A stretch of DNA of 64,000 nucleotides from Opitutia bacterium UBA7374. GTDB lineage: Bacteria > Verrucomicrobiota > Verrucomicrobiia > Opitutales > Coraliomargaritaceae. This document shows positions 37,363 to 46,560 of this stretch, one piece after another. A program made the position numbers and the translations under genes. The notes under the pieces are model-generated. The model was not told where the DNA came from, ran no database searches, and worked only from the letters and a program-made list of their open reading frames with translations. Each line of letters opens with the position of its first letter. The first letter of the stretch is position 1. Where the stretch lies: positions 36,184-100,183 of the forward strand of contig DKOA01000046.1 of assembly GCA_002469895.1 (NCBI GenBank). Reading direction: 5' to 3'.

Positions 37363-38526
37363 TTATTCGTCTAGAGTTTCGGGTTTTGGTAAGGCGTCAA
37401 TCGCTGCAGAGGCTGACTGATACCAGCTCGATTCCGGATAAAGTAGTGTGATTTCTGACCAAACATTGCGGGCAGCCATCGGATCTTCCGCGCGGGCGTA
37501 GCAGTCCCCAATTCGGTAGAGCATTTCCGGCACCCAAGAATAAGATGTTTGGGCCCGCACAAAACCGCGCGTAAGCGTGTCTAAAGCCTGCATGTAGTCG
37601 CCCTTGCGGTAGGCACGCGAGCCCTCCAGCAATTTATAGAGCGAGAAAAGCTCCTCTGAAGGGCTGGGCTCTTCCAAGGAATCCATCAGGACGGTGCCTT
37701 CTTCCACACGGTCGGCTAGTACGAGGCTGTAGGCCAACCATAAGTCGACCTGCTCCTTTTCTTCAAAGGAGGTATTCGGGCGAATGGCCTGATAGATTGG
37801 GATCACATCCTCGTAGAAGCCGGCACTGCGGATTTGGTCGGCTGCTTCAAGTGTCGGCTGGATGTTGCTCTCGTAGCCTACTTCGAAGGGTAGTCTTTGG
37901 GCGACTCTAGCGGAGGCAGCCGGCTCATTGGCAAGAAGGTAGGCGTTCATCAATCGTACAGCAGAATTGCTGTAGTTGATATCGACCGCACTTAGTTTGA
38001 TGCGCTTAAATAAATCTTCCGCTTCGGCGTATTCCCCGGCGTTGACCAGCGTGTCGAGCAACTTTCTCACTGGAGTGTGAAGGTCGACGAAGATGGACGG
38101 TAGTTGATTGTATTTTACCAAGGGGTAAATGTCCGGTCGAAGCAGTTGCAACGCGCCTTCGAAGTTGCCCTGGTCGAGCATAAGATCGGCCTGCACGCGA
38201 TTCTTCAGGTTGAAGGTGAGCGTTTGCGCCATGTTCTCGCTGACCGGCAGTGAAATCTCCGCGGTCGTGGTTGTCCCGTCCGGGTTTTTCAAGACAAGCT
38301 CGGCTTGCAGCATGTTATCCGCATATCCAATAAACTTTAAGATCTGTTTACGCCCGTTATTATTTTGTTCAACGTAGACCGGTTGATTGGCGTGCTCCTG
38401 CCAATGAACGTTATCCGCATAGCCGGACTGTATGCCGGTGGCGGTAACTAGTCCACAGAGTAGGGTGGGGACAGAGAACAGTTGTCGGCAGATGTTTTCC
38501 GTAAAACTATTTTGAAGCAGGTTCAT
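37363..38526 (-). CDS. Periplasmic TPR-repeat protein
   Basis: This 387-residue protein probably has an N-terminal export signal (about residues 15-38, VPTLLCGLVTATGIQSGYA). From residue 110 it is a run of degenerate tetratricopeptide repeats (ADLMLDQGNFEGALQLLRP, LVNAGEYAEAEDLFKRIKL, RKGDYMQALDTLTRGFVRA, YRIGDCYARAEDPMAARNVW). It lies 34 bases before exbB and 12 bases after the larger TPR gene. It is likely a scaffold coupling the stator to other envelope parts. Confidence 0.82.
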   Translation of the reverse strand: MNLLQNSFTENICRQLFSVPTLLCGLVTATGIQSGYADNVHWQEHANQPVYVEQNNNGRKQILKFIGYADNMLQAELVLKNPDGTTTTAEISLPVSENMAQTLTFNLKNRVQADLMLDQGNFEGALQLLRPDIYPLVKYNQLPSIFVDLHTPVRKLLDTLVNAGEYAEAEDLFKRIKLSAVDINYSNSAVRLMNAYLLANEPAASARVAQRLPFEVGYESNIQPTLEAADQIRSAGFYEDVIPIYQAIRPNTSFEEKEQVDLWLAYSLVLADRVEEGTVLMDSLEEPSPSEELFSLYKLLEGSRAYRKGDYMQALDTLTRGFVRAQTSYSWVPEMLYRIGDCYARAEDPMAARNVWSEITLLYPESSWYQSASAAIDALPKPETLDE

Positions 38527-38538
38527 ATCGATAAATAG

Positions 38539-41538
38539 TTAGATCTTTGTGCGTTTTTCGATAAGCGCTTGGTAGAGTTCACTGGGGGCTGATTCTTTGA
38601 GTTCAGCAATCGCTTCGTCCAGTGTGCCAGCAGCCCCTTCGGAGTCACCCATTTTCAAGAGTGCTTCCGCATCAGCCAGATAAGCCTGGGCAGACCATTC
38701 TGTAAAATTGGCATAACCGAGGAAGGTGCGCTCGAAGAAGCCGTGTGCGGCCGGATAGTCTGCATCGGCCATGTAAGATTGGCCGGTTTGGTATAGTGCG
38801 CGGGCATGCAGAATACCACGCCAGTCGGGCACACGCAAAATGTACTGGTATTTCTCGCGCGCTTCGTTCGTGCGATCCAGACGAGTCAGCAATTCTCCTT
38901 GGCGGAGATTGACCAGTGGAAACTGGGGTGACCAGGGGAAGGCATCCGCTGCCGCAGTTAAGTTGGCCAGCGCATCTTCATAGCGCTCTGCGGTCTCGTG
39001 GTAATCAGCTAAGCGCAGATAGGCAACAATGGCCGCGTCATCTCTGGGGAAGCGCTCGAGTAGGATGTTCCAAGCTTCGACGGAGCGATCAATATTCTCC
39101 CCCCGGTAGTAGTCAGCAACATAGAGGACCAGTCTCGGGCTGATCGTCTTGATGAAATCGTTCGTGTATGGGCTGGTTGGGTGCTCCACAATATCACTGC
39201 GATAGAGGCCCATGCGCATCCGGGTCGAGGCGACCTCCATCTCTTTCGATGCATATTCCAGCAACTGTGAGCGAAAGAAAGTCTCGGGTGTGTCCTTGGG
39301 GTATTTGGCCAATTGTTCTCTGTAAATGTTACTTATTGGCTCAATCGGGGAAAGGTCCTCCATCAACTCCAAGTTAAAAGCGGGATTTTTGCGCAGGTCA
39401 TTGTATAAATTCTGAATAATATCGGGATTGTTGTAGAACTCCTCAAAGAGGGCACCGCGGTCAGTGATCATGAGCTTCCGGAATTCCAGATCATCCCGCA
39501 TTTGATCCAGAAATGCAGAGGTACGCTCTAATTCACGCAGATTGCTTTCGTATTTCTCAGCGTAGGCTTCGATTAGGGCATCCGCACCGTGATTCGCCGG
39601 GTCATTGGCAAAGCGAATAATGCTCCTGCGGTAGAGCGCGAGCATTTCGGTAGGCTGGTTCAACAATTCATAGGCGCGACCTATCTGAAGCAATGCCTCA
39701 CTAATCAGCCCGCGTGTATCAAAGCGTTCGGTATAGGCAATAAAGTGGTCGAGCATCTCTTGATAGCGCTGCATCGACTCGAGCAATTCGCCGATTCGGA
39801 AGGCCACACCATCGTGGACGCTTTGTGCCTCCGTTAACGCATCCGCCTTTTTGAAATAGTCGATCGCCAGCGCCAAGTAGCCATCCAGACTCTCGACTTC
39901 GCCAAGGAAATAGTAGGCTTGGTCAATAGACACGCCATCCGGATATTTTTGCGTGTAGCTGGTTAAGGTTTCACGAGCCGGTGCTACCTCCTGTTCATAG
40001 AAGTGGCAGATGCCTTTTCGGAGGGTTGCATCCGGTGTGTAGGCGCTGAAAGGAAACTCCCCCAACAAGCTGGCAAAGCTGGTTACGGCATCGCCGTAAG
40101 CCGCGAGTTGTAGGTGAGCCATGCCCGACCAGTAGTAGAGGCCATCTTTAAAGACCGGATTCTTATGCATCTGCTGCCAAGCAGCGCATTGATCGATCAC
40201 TTCTTGCTGTCGCCCTTCTTCTAAGAGGCGGGCCGCCCAGGTCGTGATAAATTTAGCGGAAAATGCATCGTCCGGGAATCGGTCGAGAAAGTCCCTAATC
40301 AGGGCAAGCATCTCCTCAAAGGCTTCTGTTTCTTCCAACGTATCTACCATGCCCGACGACACATCAGAGTAATAATCCCCATTCGGGTATTGCGCACGAT
40401 AAGCGTGTCCCAATTCCAGTGCGGTTTCGTACTTTTTAATTTTCAGTGCTCCGGAGAAGCTTGCGTAGTGGTAAAATTCAGCGCGTTGATGATCCGGATT
40501 TTCCTCATAGAGATCATAAAACATCCAGAAAGATTCAAAGGGCCGATTTGTCTTGGTGAAATTCCTCGCTCTGCGTACCAGCAGGTCATTGCGCAGACGC
40601 GGAAGGTCTCCGAGAACTGTAAGCCGCTCTTCAATCGTGAGGATTTCCTGTTTCAGTTCCGAGATCCGGTCATTTGATCCACCGATCATTTCCAAGCGCT
40701 TGAGCACGCTGGTCTTGGCATCGCGTTGCTCTTTGTTGTAGGCGATCATCATGTCAGTCGTTTTGATCAGGTTCAGCACGAGGGCTGCCTCGCTATAACG
40801 ACCGTTATCGACCATCTTATCGCTCGCCTTGAGGAGGGCCACATTAAGCCTCGGCAGGTAGCGTACATTCGATTCTTTTGCGAGCTTGGGTAACAGCAGC
40901 ACGGCCTGGTCGAGTTCCTTGCTTTCGATTAATCCCTCGAAGCTGGCGGCTGCACCCAGCGCCCGGTCATCCACGGTTAGCCCCGAGTTTGCCAACTTAT
41001 TAAAATAAGCCACACCCTCCTTTAGTTTGCCTGTACCATAGTACATCTGGCAGATGTCTTTGAGGAGTTTGTTCTCTTCAGAGGCAGAAAGAGTGATATT
41101 CTGCTTCCCGTTGAGGATGTCTTGCAGGAGCGCCAGCGCTTCAATTCGGTTCTTTAATGCGCGGAGGACGTCGACTTTTTTGAGCAGTGTCAGCTTACGA
41201 TTGCGCGAATCCGGATACTCATTGAGCAAACGGTCAAACCAGGTAATGGTCGTACTTAGCTGACTTGTATCACCGGTGTCTGCAAAGAGTTGAATGTGGC
41301 CGACCCCAAGCAGAAAATAAGCGAAGTCGAGAGGGACATCGGACGTGCCGGTACTTTGGATCCGGCTAACCAGTTCCTCAAGTACGGGAATGGCCTCCTT
41401 CAAACGACCAGCCGAGGCGAGCGCACTCGCTTGTTCTTTTAGGTCGGAGAATGCCGCTTGATCCACGTCCGGCGCCTGTGCACTGACCAGATTACAGGCA
41501 GCCAGTGAAAATAGTAGGTAGCAATAAAGTTTTTTCAT
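38539..41538 (-). CDS. Large periplasmic TPR-repeat protein
   Basis: This 999-residue protein has a signal peptide (KKLYCYLLFSLAACNLVSA) and tetratricopeptide repeats through almost its whole length, for example LASAGRLKEAIPVLEELVS, YWSGMAHLQLAAYGDAVTSF, YFLGEVESLDGYLALAIDYF and LYQTGQSYMADADYPAAHGF. The repeat pattern resembles the YfgC/YbgF type that assists TolQR systems. It is the first gene of the six-gene operon, with the operon promoter in the 188-base gap to the divergent gene at 41727. Confidence 0.85.
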   Translation of the reverse strand: MKKLYCYLLFSLAACNLVSAQAPDVDQAAFSDLKEQASALASAGRLKEAIPVLEELVSRIQSTGTSDVPLDFAYFLLGVGHIQLFADTGDTSQLSTTITWFDRLLNEYPDSRNRKLTLLKKVDVLRALKNRIEALALLQDILNGKQNITLSASEENKLLKDICQMYYGTGKLKEGVAYFNKLANSGLTVDDRALGAAASFEGLIESKELDQAVLLLPKLAKESNVRYLPRLNVALLKASDKMVDNGRYSEAALVLNLIKTTDMMIAYNKEQRDAKTSVLKRLEMIGGSNDRISELKQEILTIEERLTVLGDLPRLRNDLLVRRARNFTKTNRPFESFWMFYDLYEENPDHQRAEFYHYASFSGALKIKKYETALELGHAYRAQYPNGDYYSDVSSGMVDTLEETEAFEEMLALIRDFLDRFPDDAFSAKFITTWAARLLEEGRQQEVIDQCAAWQQMHKNPVFKDGLYYWSGMAHLQLAAYGDAVTSFASLLGEFPFSAYTPDATLRKGICHFYEQEVAPARETLTSYTQKYPDGVSIDQAYYFLGEVESLDGYLALAIDYFKKADALTEAQSVHDGVAFRIGELLESMQRYQEMLDHFIAYTERFDTRGLISEALLQIGRAYELLNQPTEMLALYRRSIIRFANDPANHGADALIEAYAEKYESNLRELERTSAFLDQMRDDLEFRKLMITDRGALFEEFYNNPDIIQNLYNDLRKNPAFNLELMEDLSPIEPISNIYREQLAKYPKDTPETFFRSQLLEYASKEMEVASTRMRMGLYRSDIVEHPTSPYTNDFIKTISPRLVLYVADYYRGENIDRSVEAWNILLERFPRDDAAIVAYLRLADYHETAERYEDALANLTAAADAFPWSPQFPLVNLRQGELLTRLDRTNEAREKYQYILRVPDWRGILHARALYQTGQSYMADADYPAAHGFFERTFLGYANFTEWSAQAYLADAEALLKMGDSEGAAGTLDEAIAELKESAPSELYQALIEKRTKI

Positions 41539-41726
41539 CGGGGTGAGCTTGGGTTAGCTACTACGAAGAACTCGAAAACATCTTACACTGGCCGTTGTCT
41601 GTAAAGAAGATTTCAAGAGATTCGTCCGACAAGATGCCTATTTTACCAGTTCTGTAATTCAAAACCACCTTCTTTGCAGCCGAGACTTGCCTGATTGATA
41701 CGGCCTGCCTTACTCAGAATTGTCCT

Positions 41727-42293
41727 ATGTCCGCTTTCTCGAATCTACACGCCATAGCAACTTTCTGGTATCGGCCGATCCAGACAGTGCGAGGGTTGGT
41801 TAAACAGGGGCAGGGGCACGCCGTCGCTTGTGCCAACGCGGGCCTTTTAGGTATGGTGACTTCTCTTCGTTTCTGCCTGGGCAGTGCCGAGGGTGCGGCA
41901 GCAATGTTCTATTGGCTTCCCGCGGGGTTTTTGGGTGGTTTAGGGATCCTTTACTTTCTGGCTTTGTTGGTGCGCAATTTTGGCCGATGGCTGGGTGGTC
42001 ATGCCCGCCTGCAGGCTATTCGTACCGCACTGGGTATGGCTTGCCTGCCCTGGTTACTCCTCTGTTGCCTGCTCACCGCTTCGCTCTTTTCGGGAATGGA
42101 TGCCGCGGCCGTTGCTAGCTTTTGGCCGGTTTTTTTCGTACTCTTCATCTATAGCTATGTGCTGCTTTTATTGTCTGTGATGACTGTTCTTGGCATCGGT
42201 GCCCTTCGTACGACGCTGACGCTTGCGATTAGTTTTGTTGTCGCTTTCTTTCTCCTATCGGCCATCGCAAGAGTCTTTTTCAGCCCGGTCTAA
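41727..42293 (+). CDS. Yip1-like multi-pass membrane protein
   Basis: This 188-residue protein starts FSNLHAIATFWYRPIQTVRG, the W-x-x-P-x-x-T/V entry typical of Yip1-domain proteins. Five or so hydrophobic helices follow (MFYWLPAGFLGGLGILYFLA, ACLPWLLLCCLLTASLF, FWPVFFVLFIYSYVLLLLSV, LAISFVVAFFLLSAIARVFF). Its function is unknown. recN follows 17 bases later on the same strand. Confidence 0.75.
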   Translation: MSAFSNLHAIATFWYRPIQTVRGLVKQGQGHAVACANAGLLGMVTSLRFCLGSAEGAAAMFYWLPAGFLGGLGILYFLALLVRNFGRWLGGHARLQAIRTALGMACLPWLLLCCLLTASLFSGMDAAAVASFWPVFFVLFIYSYVLLLLSVMTVLGIGALRTTLTLAISFVVAFFLLSAIARVFFSPV

Positions 42294-42310
42294 ACTGAAT
42301 TAGTAAAACT

Positions 42311-43972
42311 ATGCTACAGTACATTCGCATCGAAAATCTAGCATTGCTCTCAGAGGTTACTTTGGAGTTTGAAGCCGGTTTTACCGCAGTGACCGGAGAA
42401 ACCGGCGCAGGAAAGAGCGTACTGCTCGGTGCGCTCAGCTTATTGTCCGGGGCTCGTACGGATAAGACGCTTATTCGGCAAGGAGCGGATAGTTTACAGG
42501 TCGAGGCAGCCCTTTATTTTCCGCAGCCGACAGCTATTGATGAAGCACTGGAGGCAAGCGGGTTACCATGCTGTGAAGAGGGGGTGTTGGTACTTCGGCG
42601 GAATATTCATCGTAGTAAGATGCCGCGTGTGCAGATCAACGGCTCGATCGCAACGCTTACGCAACTGCAGGCGTTGGGTGAGCACTGGATCGATTTTCAC
42701 GGGCCGGGGGAGCCACAGAAACTCTTTCACGAGCGGCGGCAGCTGGAGATGCTCGATGCCTTCGCCGGCAATCTCGAAAACCTGTCCCGGTATCAGGGGA
42801 TTTTCTCGGAGTGGAAAGAAGCCTGTGCGGCGATCTCTGCGATTGAGACAGGAGAGCGCCTCGACGCAGATGAAATTGAGTTTTTAAAAAAGCAATTATC
42901 TAAAATTGACGCCCTTGAGGTGAGCGAATCATCAATTACTGAGCTGGAGCGCGACTATACCCGTATTTCACAAGTACGTGAGCTGGCCGCTCTCGCGGTG
43001 GACAGTGCGCGCGCTCTTGGAGGGGAAAATGGAGCCTGTGACCGATTGCGGGAGGCCGGTGGGCAGCTCGAGTCTCTCGCTGCTCTGGACGCGGATTCAG
43101 AACCTCTCGTTGAGAGAGTTCGCAGCTTGCAGATTGAGGCCGAAGATATCGCCACAGAGTTGGACCGTCTGTCGGAATCTCTCGACTTTGAGCCGGAGGT
43201 TGTCGAGGCAATCAATGAGCGCATGAATCTTTGGCAGGAGTTGCGGCGTAAATATGGGGGCAGCGTGGAGTCTGTTTTAGTAAAGCGGGAGGAATTGGCC
43301 ACCAAGCTGTCTCTGCAGGGTGATATTGAAGGTCTTTTGGCTGAGGCGCGCCAGTCCGAGGAAGCTGTGCGAAATCGCTTAGTGGAGCAGGCGGCTGTCC
43401 TCCGTAAACTCCGCGAGAAGACAGCGACACAGTTAGCTACTCGGGTCGCTGATTTGCTGAGCGCGCTGGGCTTTAAGAAGGCGCAACTGAAAATCGAGAT
43501 CGTAGCGGAGCCGGAATTGCGTGAGTATGGGGATTGCCGTTGTCGCTTCCTCTTTTCACCCAATGCTGGTCAGGAAGTCCTGCCGTTGAATAAGATCGCT
43601 TCAAGCGGAGAAACTGCGCGAGTGATGCTCGCACTGAAGACCGTATTGGCTGAGTCGGATGCAACACCCTTGCTGGTTTTTGACGAGGTCGACGCCAATG
43701 TGGGCGGTGAGGTAGGACGATCTGTGGGTACGGAATTAGCCCGTCTGTCCGGTCGGCATCAGGTGCTTTGCGTAACCCACCTGCCACAGGTTGCCTCGCT
43801 GGCCAGTAACCACTTTCTGGTCGAGAAGTCTCAGGACGAAACGGACACATTTGTCTCCATACGAGCGATACATGGCGAGGCCGAGTCTCGACTGGGTGAG
43901 CTGGCAAGGATGCTCGGTGACCGGGAGTCGGCATCCGCACAAGCTCATGCCAAGGAGCTTCTGGAAGGCTAA
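42311..43972 (+). CDS. recN: DNA repair protein RecN
   Basis: RecN is an SMC-like ATPase that acts at double-strand breaks. The Walker A is AVTGETGAGKSVLLGALSLL at residue 29; the long central coiled coil spans about residues 155-375; the signature and Walker B at the C-terminus are ASSGETARVMLALK and LLVFDEVDANVGGEVG, followed by VTHLPQVAS. The length of 553 residues is normal. It ends six bases before the stop of the convergent PpiD-like gene. Confidence 0.95.
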   Translation: MLQYIRIENLALLSEVTLEFEAGFTAVTGETGAGKSVLLGALSLLSGARTDKTLIRQGADSLQVEAALYFPQPTAIDEALEASGLPCCEEGVLVLRRNIHRSKMPRVQINGSIATLTQLQALGEHWIDFHGPGEPQKLFHERRQLEMLDAFAGNLENLSRYQGIFSEWKEACAAISAIETGERLDADEIEFLKKQLSKIDALEVSESSITELERDYTRISQVRELAALAVDSARALGGENGACDRLREAGGQLESLAALDADSEPLVERVRSLQIEAEDIATELDRLSESLDFEPEVVEAINERMNLWQELRRKYGGSVESVLVKREELATKLSLQGDIEGLLAEARQSEEAVRNRLVEQAAVLRKLREKTATQLATRVADLLSALGFKKAQLKIEIVAEPELREYGDCRCRFLFSPNAGQEVLPLNKIASSGETARVMLALKTVLAESDATPLLVFDEVDANVGGEVGRSVGTELARLSGRHQVLCVTHLPQVASLASNHFLVEKSQDETDTFVSIRAIHGEAESRLGELARMLGDRESASAQAHAKELLEG

Positions 43973-43978
43973 GCTAGC

Positions 43979-45652
43979 TTACGGTGTACTCCCTTGCTCA
44001 ATGAGCTCGCGGGTTAGTGACATCTCCCCGATATAGGCGGCGTAGCGCTGAAGGAAGGATTCCGCGGAAGCATAATCTTCATCGTCCGGAGCAATTTCGG
44101 GAGCCGTCTTTTCTTCGAGATAGACGAATAAGCCGGTTTGCTCTCTGGTTGTGATCATATCGGAAAGGTCACCCGCGGCGAGGTTGCCTGCGCGTTCAAG
44201 AACCGCTCTATCTAGCTCGCTGGGAGGCTCTCCAAATTCAAACGACTCAAATTCGGAGGCTTCCAGCCCGAGAGCCGTAGCGGCTTCCGCAAAATTTTCA
44301 CCGGCACGCAAGCGAGTCTCTAAATCTTCTTTTAGGCGGGCCCCTTCAGTATTAAAAAGTTCGCGTTTACGTTCCACCTTGTAGTCATTGCTTACGCGAG
44401 CGGCCACAGCCTCATAGGGAGGGATTTCCGGTGCAATGCGTCCATCTGTAAAGAGTAGGCCAAAGCCACCCTGCATCGGGTATACGCCGGTGTAATATCG
44501 GTTGCTTCCTAGAGAGAAGGCTTCTTCCAGCATCTCCCCGGGCAGAGAGCGCTGGCTGGTTTGATTGAGGCTAAATGGAGGAACCGACTGCAGGGAGATC
44601 TGGTTCTTCTCGAGTAATTCGGTAAAGGCGGCCGTATCGCGTTCAACAGATTGGTCATAGAGCGCAAAAGCAAACGATTGAGCGGCCTCATTGGCGGCAC
44701 GCTCCGCTTGCTTGGCTGCATAGTCAGTGGCCACCGCTTCTTTCACATTTTCAAAAGTAACGACCGGAACATCCGTAGCGGACGCACTCGTTTCCGCTTC
44801 TTCCGTTTCAACTGGCTCAGGTTGTGGATTTGCCGCTTCATAATCGGCCACAAAGCGGGCGCGGTCGCTGATGAAATGTTCCCGTAAGGTGGACTCATCG
44901 ACCGTTGCCTCCGGGTTGGCATAGTTGGCTGCAGGGAAGAATGCGATGCTGGCCTCGAGACGCTCGGGGATTTCATAAGCAGTCTTGTTGGCTGCATAGT
45001 AATCCTTCATTTCCGCTTCGTCTTCTGCGATAGTGGGCTCAAAGTTTGCATAGGCCAGTCCTGCGGTTGCCAGTTTGTAGACCGTCTTATTGCGGGTCGT
45101 TTGCAGGCGTACTTCATCGGGCAAAACAAAGCCCGGGCCCCCAAGCACAGAGCGGATTTGGTCGATCCGGTAGTCCTCTTCGAGAACAATGCTTATTATA
45201 TTATCGGGCATTTCCGGGTTAGACTCGATATTATCGGAAAATTGGGTGAATACATCCGCGCTGAATTGACCATCCGGGCCAAAGAAGAGCGGTCGAGTGC
45301 GCAAGTACTCACCGAGTGCTTCGATTGATGGAGCGGGAACGCTCATTAAATCGGCGAGATGGAGAAGGGCGACTCGCTGGGGAATCAGTTGGGCAAATTG
45401 TTGGTTGTTTTGTACCGGACGGCCTGTCGAGAGGAGCTGGCTCAAGTTTGTCCGTTGTCCGAGAATTTCCTGATCGATCGGGGAGTTCAGATCATAGCCG
45501 AAGAAATTTTCAGCAACATAGTTGCTCCGGTTGGTCGTACAACCCGGTGTGTTGCCTATAGTAAATACGAAGGCGACGATAATCACAACCAACAGGCTAA
45601 TGAATATCCAACGACCATGGCGGATGAGATGGTTTTGTATCCAGGAAATCAT
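43979..45652 (-). CDS. PpiD/SurA-N-like membrane-anchored chaperone
   Basis: This 557-residue protein has one N-terminal membrane anchor (RWIFISLLVVIIVAFVFTIG) and a large periplasmic part, the layout of PpiD. The SurA-N-like region (residues 50-190) includes LLHLADLMSVPAPSIEALGEYL and VLEEDYRIDQIRSVLGGPGF. A region of about residues 320-440 could be a degenerate parvulin domain, but the usual parvulin motifs are not obvious, so isomerase activity is doubtful. The ATG at 45652 is preferred to a TTG at 45688. Confidence 0.8.
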   Translation of the reverse strand: MISWIQNHLIRHGRWIFISLLVVIIVAFVFTIGNTPGCTTNRSNYVAENFFGYDLNSPIDQEILGQRTNLSQLLSTGRPVQNNQQFAQLIPQRVALLHLADLMSVPAPSIEALGEYLRTRPLFFGPDGQFSADVFTQFSDNIESNPEMPDNIISIVLEEDYRIDQIRSVLGGPGFVLPDEVRLQTTRNKTVYKLATAGLAYANFEPTIAEDEAEMKDYYAANKTAYEIPERLEASIAFFPAANYANPEATVDESTLREHFISDRARFVADYEAANPQPEPVETEEAETSASATDVPVVTFENVKEAVATDYAAKQAERAANEAAQSFAFALYDQSVERDTAAFTELLEKNQISLQSVPPFSLNQTSQRSLPGEMLEEAFSLGSNRYYTGVYPMQGGFGLLFTDGRIAPEIPPYEAVAARVSNDYKVERKRELFNTEGARLKEDLETRLRAGENFAEAATALGLEASEFESFEFGEPPSELDRAVLERAGNLAAGDLSDMITTREQTGLFVYLEEKTAPEIAPDDEDYASAESFLQRYAAYIGEMSLTRELIEQGSTP

Positions 45653-45794
45653 TTCAAGGGGACGGTATATTGAGCAGAAACGCGCCAAGTTAGATTCTCG
45701 GTGGGTTCTGTCAATCCATAGCTTAGGCTCTCTGTCCCCTAGTTTATATGAAAAATGGTTGGTCGACTCCCTCTATTTCTCTTAAGTTAGTGAT

Positions 45795-46502
45795 ATGTCT
45801 AAAGCGCATGGAGTCGTGATCGAGTCATCGAATCATCGAAAAAACCATAGATGCTCGATTTTTTATGGGGCACACGATTCCCCCTACGGGACTTGCCGGA
45901 TCGCACTGGATGAGGGAAGCCGGATTTGTTATCTGGGCTTTTGTGATACTGGGAAAAGGGCAGATTTTCGGGTACTCTTAGAGAGCCTCTGGCCGGCTGC
46001 AGTTTGTCGACATGCGCCAAAAGAAATTGCCTGGGTAGTCGATTCGTTGGCGAAAAGAGTGACTCTGAATGTTACCGTTTTGGTGCACGGCACGGACTTT
46101 CAGATTCGGGTCTGGTCGGCATTGTTGGAGACCGCCCCCGGTACCGTTCTGAGCTATGGGGAACTGGCGCGGCAGATCTGTCATCCGGGCGCTGCGAGAG
46201 CGGTCGGTCAGGCAGTTGGTGCCAACCGCATTGCCCTGCTTATTCCTTGTCACCGAGTGATCAGTAGCAACGGGCAACTGGGTGGCTATCATTGGGGGAC
46301 AGAACGGAAGCGGGCACTTCTGCTTAAGGAGCAGGCGGGTGCTCCTCTCTTTGCCGGCGAAGCATCGCATCGACTCGATCCAATAAAGTGCGGTGCTGAT
46401 CCGGATCGTGGAAAGAGCCGGCACCGTGCGGAGGTCGTTCGCCCGGCGTCTCTTGCGGTAAAAAATGATGGGTGCGACGAGAATCACCCAGCTCGTAGGT
46501 GA
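45795..46502 (+). CDS. ogt: Methylated-DNA--protein-cysteine methyltransferase
   Basis: This protein removes alkyl groups from O6-guanine by transfer to its own cysteine. The C-terminal domain is complete: VWSALLETAPGTVLSYGELA, AVGQAVGANRIALLIPCHRV (PCHRV active site), SNGQLGGYHWGTERKRALLL. The N-terminal domain (SPYGTCRIALDEGSRICYLG) is normal. The family would end near residue 190, but this frame runs on for about 45 polar residues. That tail lies exactly over the 3' half of the opposite-strand 78-codon gene, so it is probably antisense read-through into that gene's DNA. Confidence 0.92.
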   Translation: MSKAHGVVIESSNHRKNHRCSIFYGAHDSPYGTCRIALDEGSRICYLGFCDTGKRADFRVLLESLWPAAVCRHAPKEIAWVVDSLAKRVTLNVTVLVHGTDFQIRVWSALLETAPGTVLSYGELARQICHPGAARAVGQAVGANRIALLIPCHRVISSNGQLGGYHWGTERKRALLLKEQAGAPLFAGEASHRLDPIKCGADPDRGKSRHRAEVVRPASLAVKNDGCDENHPARR

Positions 46503-46560
46503 CTTGGTATCCCGTTCCTTCCGGCTCCTGCGCCGCGTGTATCTTCCCTATTTTAGACAT
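46324..46560 (-). CDS. Small protein coupled to the photolyase-like gene
   Basis: This 78-residue polar protein begins MSKIGKIHAAQEPEGTGYQV, continues TYELGDSRRTHHFLPQETPG and ends in a charged tail (LLRRQREEHPPAP-like). Its ATG lies inside the last codons of the photolyase-like gene (ATGTCTAA overlap, eight bases), a layout typical of translational coupling. Its 3' half is antisense to the C-terminal extension of ogt over 179 bases. I do not know the family. Genuine coding is supported by the tight coupling. Confidence 0.6.
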   Translation of the reverse strand: MSKIGKIHAAQEPEGTGYQVTYELGDSRRTHHFLPQETPGERPPHGAGSFHDPDQHRTLLDRVDAMLRRQREEHPPAP

